From: Rutidosis leptorrhynchoides
Taxonomy: Eukaryota; Streptophyta; Magnoliopsida; Asterales; Asteraceae
Reading direction: 5' to 3'
NCBI RefSeq assembly: GCF_046630445.1
Contig: NC_092341.1
Coordinates: 28,348,001 to 28,412,000, forward strand
DNA: 64,000 nt
Position 1 is the first letter of the stretch. Each line of letters opens with the position of its first letter. The notes beneath the pieces were generated by a model. It saw nothing but the letters and a program-made list of their open reading frames with translations, did no database searches and was not told where the DNA came from. Made by a program: the position numbers and the translations under genes. Below are positions 58,930 through 64,000 of the stretch, in pieces.

Positions 58930-60052
58930 ATGAGTACATCCACACCCCGTCAAGGGAGTCCGTCGAAAGACTCGCAATCTGAAGCTGATTAAATTACAAT
59001 GGCAAATGATCTTTCGGGGCAAATAGGGCAAGCCTTGGTGTGATACACCCCAACTCTTCTAGAAAAGATAAAGAAGTTGATTAATGAGCAATTAGATGAA
59101 AAGTTAAAGACTCTTAGGACGAATAATCATATGTTAAGATGAGAAGGTGGAAGTGGAGTAAGACAAGAGGAAGTAGAAGTCCCGAAAAAGAAGGATGAGC
59201 ATTTTGAATTCAAGAATTTTGCAAACTGTCATCCGCCGGAATTTCATGGTAAGGTTGATCCGATTTTTAGTCAAAGATGGATCGACGAGATAGAAGAAAC
59301 TTTCATGTTGTGCGAATGTCCTGAACACTTAAAAGGTAATTTACGCGGCACACCAAATGAAGGGCAGTGGTTATGAATGGTGGAATTTTATAGTTAAGTC
59401 ACATGGACGAAATGTGGCGACAAGTTTTCCGTGGGAAAAGTTTCGTGAAATGCTTATGGATCAATTTGCTCCACCCGCCGAAGTTAGTAGGTTAAAGTCC
59501 GAATTCATGAATATTGAACATGGGAGTAATTCTGTGACCGAGTTCAATTCCGAGTTTAATGATAAGTCTCGTTTTTGCCCGAATTTTGTTTCAAGTCCTA
59601 AGTTAATGATGGACTACTATCATGAGAAGTTAAATCCCAAAATAAGCGAGTTTATCGATAAGGGTACGTATAAGACCTTAGCTGAAATGATGAACAAGGC
59701 TCTTGTGAGGGAACATGAATTTAAGAAGAAATCTGCGTTTAAACAAAAGTTGGATCAAGATTCAAAGTCGATGCAAAATATGAGCCCGAAGAAAAGTAAG
59801 TTTAACTCCGACTCCCCTCAAAGGTCAAAAGGTGGTTTCGTGCATGGAAAAAGTAGTGGTAAAGAAGTAAAAACGTGCAATAGGTGTTGTAAAAATAATA
59901 CGGGCAAGTGTAAAGCGGGTACTACCGATTGTTACTCATGTGGAAAACCGGGTCATAGAGCCGCCGAATGTCCTAAGAAAGAAAAATAGTGTTATTATTG
60001 TTTTGAAAAGGGTCATTTTCAAGCTGAATGCCCGGAGTATAAGAAGGATTTA
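58930..60052 (+). pseudogene. gag of F2
   Basis: The likely start is the ATG at 58930 (MSTSTPRQGSPSK). The N-terminal part contains several stops, and a frameshift near 59345 leads into the long frame 59357-59989 (KGSGYEWWNFIVKSHG, FPWEKFREMLMDQFAPP). This is the retrotransposon gag core. Two zinc knuckles follow: CYSCGKPGHRAAEC and, after a TAG at 59987-59989, CYYCFEKGHFQAEC, both C-x2-C-x4-H-x4-C. Two knuckles are common in this lineage. Confidence 0.85.
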
Positions 60053-60797
60053 GCAAGTGGTGGTGTTATGAAGGAGGTTAAAATGGAACCAAAGACAAAT
60101 GATAGCCGACCAAGAGCCCGAGCTCATCAGATTACCGCTCTTGAAGTGAAGGAATCCCAAAATGTGGTGTCAGGTACCTTTATTGTAAACTCTTTACCTG
60201 CGTATGTTTTGTTTGATTCCGGTGTTACGCGGTCGTTTGTTTCTTATTCTTTTGTAAACATTTTGACATGGCCCCAAGTATGTTAGAGCATCCTCTAGAG
60301 GTAGAGATAGCAGACAATAAAATCGTTATGGTATATAGTGTCATTAAGGGATGTGAAATTATTTTGGATGATGAGAAGTTTGATATAGATTTAATACCCA
60401 TGCATATGGGAGAATTTCAAGTAATTGTAGGTATGGATTGGCTAGATGACAATGAAGGAATAATATTATGTCGAATGAAAATTGTATTAGTTCAAGCACC
60501 AAGTGGAAAGGTTATTTGGATTTATGGGGAACGGACTAGACGTGCTATTCCTATATGTACGTATGCTAGACCCAAACGATTTTTGTCCCATGGGTGTTGT
60601 GCGTTTCTGGCACACGTGATCGATGATTCAAAGAAGGTTTTGGGATAAATGATGTACCGGTAGTGAATGAGTTTCCGGATGTGTTTCCGGATGAATTGTC
60701 CGGTGTTCCTCCCGAACGAGAAGTAGAGTTTCGAATAGAGTTGATTCCTGGAGCCACGCCAATTGCCAAAGCACCATATCGACTAGCTCCGTAAGAA
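60053..60797 (+). pseudogene. Aspartic protease and linker region of F2
   Basis: The active site appears as VLFDSGVTRSFVS, a DSG-type motif. The rest of the domain is in another frame after a shift near 60280 (HPLEVEIADNKIV, FQVIVGMDWLDDNEGIILC). A one-base deletion near 60643 (GGTTTTGGG against GGTTTTTGGG in F1) shifts the frame again. A TAA at 60793-60795, where F1 has TCA, ends the linker before RT. Confidence 0.85.
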
Positions 60798-61980
60798 ATG
60801 AGGCAAATGATGACACAACTACAAGATTTGATAGATAAAGGTTTTATACGTCCTAGTAGCTCACCTTGGGGAGCTCCGGTTTTGTTTGTGAAAAAGAAGG
60901 ATGGAACAATGAGAATGTGTATCGATTATCGTGAATTGAATAAAGTCACTATTAAGAATAAATATCCATTGCCGAGGATAGATGACTTATTTGATCAATT
61001 ACAAGGGGCATGTTTCTTTTCAAAGATAGATCTAACGTCAGGTTATCATCAATTAAAGGTGAGGGAAGAAGATATCCCTAAAACGGGTTTTCGCACTAGG
61101 TATGGTCATTATGAATTCGCGGTAATGCATTTTGGGTTAACTAATGCTCCGGCCCCGTTTATAGATTTGATGAATAGGGTGTGTAGGTTTGTGATTGTAT
61201 TCATTGACGATATTTTAGTATATTCTAAGGGGGAAGAGGAGCATGCGGTGCATTTACGACAAGTATTAGAAACTTTAAGGAAAGAAAAGTTGTTCGCTAA
61301 GTTCTCTAAGTGTGAATTTTGGCTTCGTGAAGTTCAATTTTTAGGACATGTCATTAATAAGGAGGGTATTTGTGTTGATCCGACAAAGATTGAAGTGATA
61401 ATGAGATGGGAACCGCCTATGAATCCCATCGAAGTTAGAAGTTTTCTAGGTTTAGCGGGGTATTATCGACGATTTATACAAGATTTTTCTAGAATAGCCA
61501 CCCCACTCACAAAGTTAACCCGTAAGAATGTGCAATGGAAATGGGAAGAAAAGCAAGAACAAGCATTTCAACTCCTTAAAGAGAAACTTGTTCAAGCTCT
61601 TATACTAGTCTTACCGGAAGGGAATGAGAATATGACGGTTTATTGTGATGCTTCTAAGAAAGGTTTGGGATGTGTGCTAATGCAAAACGGGAAAGTCATA
61701 GCTTATGCTTCTCGACAATTGAAAACACATGAAAAGCGTTATCCCACCCATGATCTAGAATTAACGACCGTAATCTTTGCCTTGAAAATATGGCGTCATT
61801 ATCTGTATGGTGTAAAGTTCTCCATCTATACCGGTCATAAAAACTTAAAGTACTTGTTCGATCAAAGAGATTTAAATGATAGGCAAAGGAGAGGGCTCGA
61901 CTTGGTGAAAGATTATGATTGTGAAATTTTGTACCACCCCGGGAAGGCTAATGTGGTGGCGGATGCTCTTAGAAGGAAAT
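60798..61980 (+). pseudogene. RT and RNase H region of F2 pol
   Basis: The frame is continuous from 60798 to a TAA at 62109-62111. RT has [51 protein letters not shown] and [11 protein letters not shown]. Five residues present in F1 just before FVIVFIDD (RPMLD) are missing because of a 15-bp in-frame deletion. RNase H has [28 protein letters not shown] and VADALRRK. The second Asp motif reads YTGHKNL in place of YTDHKNL, so a catalytic residue is lost. Confidence 0.9.
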
Positions 61981-63230
61981 CGAGCCACCAACCAATTAAG
62001 ATAATAAGTTTAGTCATGGTAATATCACCCCAAATATTCGACAGTATCCGGGCAGCGCAAGATGAAGCATTTACCCCCGATAACGTGAGAAAAGAAAGGA
62101 TCAAAGGGTAAGTTAATAATTTTATAGTAGATTCCCGTGGTCTAAGGCTTAGATATGTAATAATTTGGGTACCTTTACAAAGTGGCGCTAGAAGCGAGCT
62201 CCTTGACTTAGCTCACAAATCTAAGTTTTCGATTCACCCTGGTGCTACGAAAATGTATAGGGACCTAAGGAAAGACTATTGGTGGCCAGGAATGAAGAGA
62301 GATATAGTAAAGTATGTCAATAAGTTTCTTATTTGCCTCCAAGTAAAAGCCGATCATCAAATGTCGTATGGTAAACTGCAACCATTAGAGGTACCGGTAT
62401 GGAAGTGGGAGCATATCACGATGGATTTAGTGACTAAGTTGCTTAAGACCCCTCGGCAACACGACGTCATTTGGGTTATTGTTTATAGATTGACTAAGAG
62501 TGCGTTATTTTTGGCAATAAGAGAAGCTTCATCGTCGGAAACAATGTCTAAATTATATATGAAGGAGGTTGTTGCAAGACATGGAGTGCCGGTTTCCATT
62601 GTTTCGGTTCGTGACACCCGATTTACCTCACGATATTGGAGGAAGTTTCAAGAAGAGATGGGCACCAAGTTGCGTGTAAGCACCGCGTTTCACCCACAAA
62701 CGGATGGTCAAAGTGAGCGAACTATCCAAACTCTTGAGGATATGTTGAGGGCGTGTATCATCGATTTTGGTGGTAGTTAGGATACTCACCTACCTTTAGT
62801 TGAATTTTCGTACAATAATAGTTATCATTCTACCATTGAAATGGCACCTTATGAGATGTTGTATGGGAGAAAGTGTAGAACCCCAATATGTTGGGGTGAA
62901 GTGGGTCAAAGGGAATTAGGAAGCACGGCAGTAGTGCAACAAACAACCGAAATGATAGATCAAATTCGTGAAAGAATGAAAGCGGCACAAGATCGACAAA
63001 AGTCATATGCGGATAAAAGAAGGAAGCCGATAGAATTTCAAGTGGGTGATAAAGTAATGCTTAAGGTTTCCCCGTGAAAAGGTATAATTCATTTTCGAAC
63101 GAGGGGAAAATTGGGACCAAGATTTGTGGGACCATTTGAGATAGTTGCGAGAGTCGGGAAGGTAGCTTACCGTTTGGCCTTGCCCGATGAATTGAGTAGC
63201 ATACATGACACGTTTCACGTGTCACAATTA
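61981..63230 (+). pseudogene. Integrase region of F2 pol
   Basis: A zinc-binding region ([21 protein letters not shown]) is followed by a catalytic core in which [11 protein letters not shown] carries Tyr where F1 has Asp, [13 protein letters not shown] and [14 protein letters not shown]. At least two core residues therefore appear altered. Stops are TAA at 62109-62111 (F1: CAA), TAG at 62778-62780 (F1: TGG) and TGA at 63075-63077 (F1: TGG). The reading frame itself is kept. Confidence 0.9.
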
Positions 63231-63488
63231 AGAAAGTGTTTGGCGGATGAATCGACGTATATCCCACTAAATGAAATTGAGGTTGACGATAAGCTAAGAT
63301 ATGCGGAAAAGCCAATAAATATTTTAGATCAAAAGGTTAAGCAATTAAGAAATAAGTCGGTGACATTGTTGAAAGTGTTATGGCAATTTAGAAAGGGTTC
63401 CGAATGTACGTGGGAACCCGAAGAATGGCTTATGAAGTATTATCCATCGTTGCACCAAGAGTGGTTCGCGAGGACGCGAACAATCTAA
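63231..63488 (+). pseudogene. Chromodomain-like C-terminus of F2 integrase
   Basis: The frame continues from [19 protein letters not shown] through [16 protein letters not shown] and [19 protein letters not shown] to the stop at 63486-63488. It is intact here and longer at the end than in F1 ([11 protein letters not shown]). Confidence 0.8.
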
Positions 63489-63489
63489 C

Positions 63490-63499
63490 GGGGGGAGAG
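63490..63499 (+). promoter_or_regulatory. Polypurine tract of F2
   Basis: GGGGGGAGAG immediately precedes the LTR start at 63501 and is identical to the tract of F1. Confidence 0.85.
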
Positions 63500-63500
63500 T

Positions 63501-64000
63501 TGTAACATCCCAAATAACTAAGGTAATATTTTATGTAATTTAATATTGATATATATATATTGTTGGCATTATTTTGTATAATAAAATGGATAATATTTCA
63601 AATTTGTTAGTTAAGTTGAAAAGGGACTAGAGATGCAAAGTTAGTTTAAGGACCTCCCATTATATGATTTTGGTGGGGAGGGAAGAAAGTGTAAATAAGG
63701 CAAAGACAATTTAATTAAATTGTTTAAATGCTGAAATCTCATTATCAGTTGCAAAAAAAAAAAAAAAACAGAAAGTTAGTGTGCTTGTGTGTGAGTGGCG
63801 ACCCAAACAAGGAAGAAGGAGAAATCCTACATTGGAAGATTTGATAACATGCAAGTAGAAATTCATGTAATCTAGTGTGCTCTAATCATCATAACAAGTT
63901 GCAATTCTTTAATTTCTTCTCTAATTGTGCACAATTAGGGTTCTTAAATCCCTAGAGACAAGGTATGAACTTCTAAGTCTATGTATCACTACATTGGGTG
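63501..64000 (+). repeat. 3' LTR of F2 (first 500 bp)
   Basis: The segment starts TGTAACATCCC and follows 56420 onward with few differences, among them a longer TA run near 63550 and a longer A run near 63752. It continues beyond the window. Confidence 0.9.

Larger units (their letters stand above)
56420..64000 (+). mobile_element. Element F2: Tekay/Del-type chromovirus, 3' LTR cut by the window end
   Basis: Order: 5' LTR (shared with F1), primer site 58479, gag, protease, RT, RNase H, integrase, chromodomain, PPT 63490-63499 and the first 500 bp of the 3' LTR (63501 onward). All coding parts are damaged. Confidence 0.9.

Overview
This is a block of nested, decayed LTR retrotransposons from a flowering-plant nuclear genome. 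No host gene is recognisable. The family mix points to a eudicot: Athila-type Ty3/Gypsy elements with a tRNA-Asp primer site, and Tekay/Del-type chromoviruses with an initiator-Met tRNA primer site. Asteraceae is my guess from general familiarity and is unproven. The sequence is AT-rich, with long (TA)n and (TTA)n arrays inside the LTRs. I see no tRNA, rRNA, CRISPR or bacterial features.

Layout. 1-4240: 3' end of Athila-like element D (+). 4243-6015: coding remnant, polypurine tract and LTR-like sequence of another retroelement. 6016-6969: non-coding, including a tRNA-like B-box repeat. 6970-38924: Athila-like element A (-), with its 3' LTR at 6970-8956, a split post-pol gene at 10994-13171, pol and gag at 14910-20424, and its 5' LTR at 36912-38924. 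The gag of A is split by element B (20430-35628, TSD AAAGG). B has ~4 kb LTRs and no pol, and its 5' LTR is itself interrupted by a further LTR, G (21069-23727). The LTR at 36912-38924 is also the 3' LTR of a second, truncated Athila element E (-), which runs to 53363 and carries an inserted gag-protease element C (40943-50852, TSD ATAAG). At 53357-53363, E meets a 5'-truncated chromovirus F1 (+) head-to-head across a 7-nt microhomology. F1 shares its 3' LTR (56420 to ~58477) with the next chromovirus F2, whose 3' LTR starts at 63501 and leaves the window.

Most notable observations. (1) Several unrelated LTR families carry one promoter layout: two CpG-containing palindromes with centres ~31-33 bp apart (three helical turns), then a TATA-like box 19-29 bp downstream. 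The palindrome sequence differs between families; the geometry is kept. (2) The same module lies inside element A, upstream of the post-pol gene. There it is followed by a 10-codon exon, a ~637-bp intron with GT/AG borders and an in-frame second exon, which suggests an independently transcribed gene. The intron borders recur in element E. (3) A ~207-nt block and a GAAA-capped hairpin in the 3' untranslated region are kept almost unchanged in all four Athila-like elements, while neighbouring sequence has diverged. (4) Element C keeps one long gag-protease frame with a novel tail in place of reverse transcriptase, RNase H and integrase.

All coding regions carry nonsense codons or frameshifts, so none is expected to be active as it stands. 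C looks youngest, because it has no frameshift in its frame, near-identical LTRs and an intact TSD.
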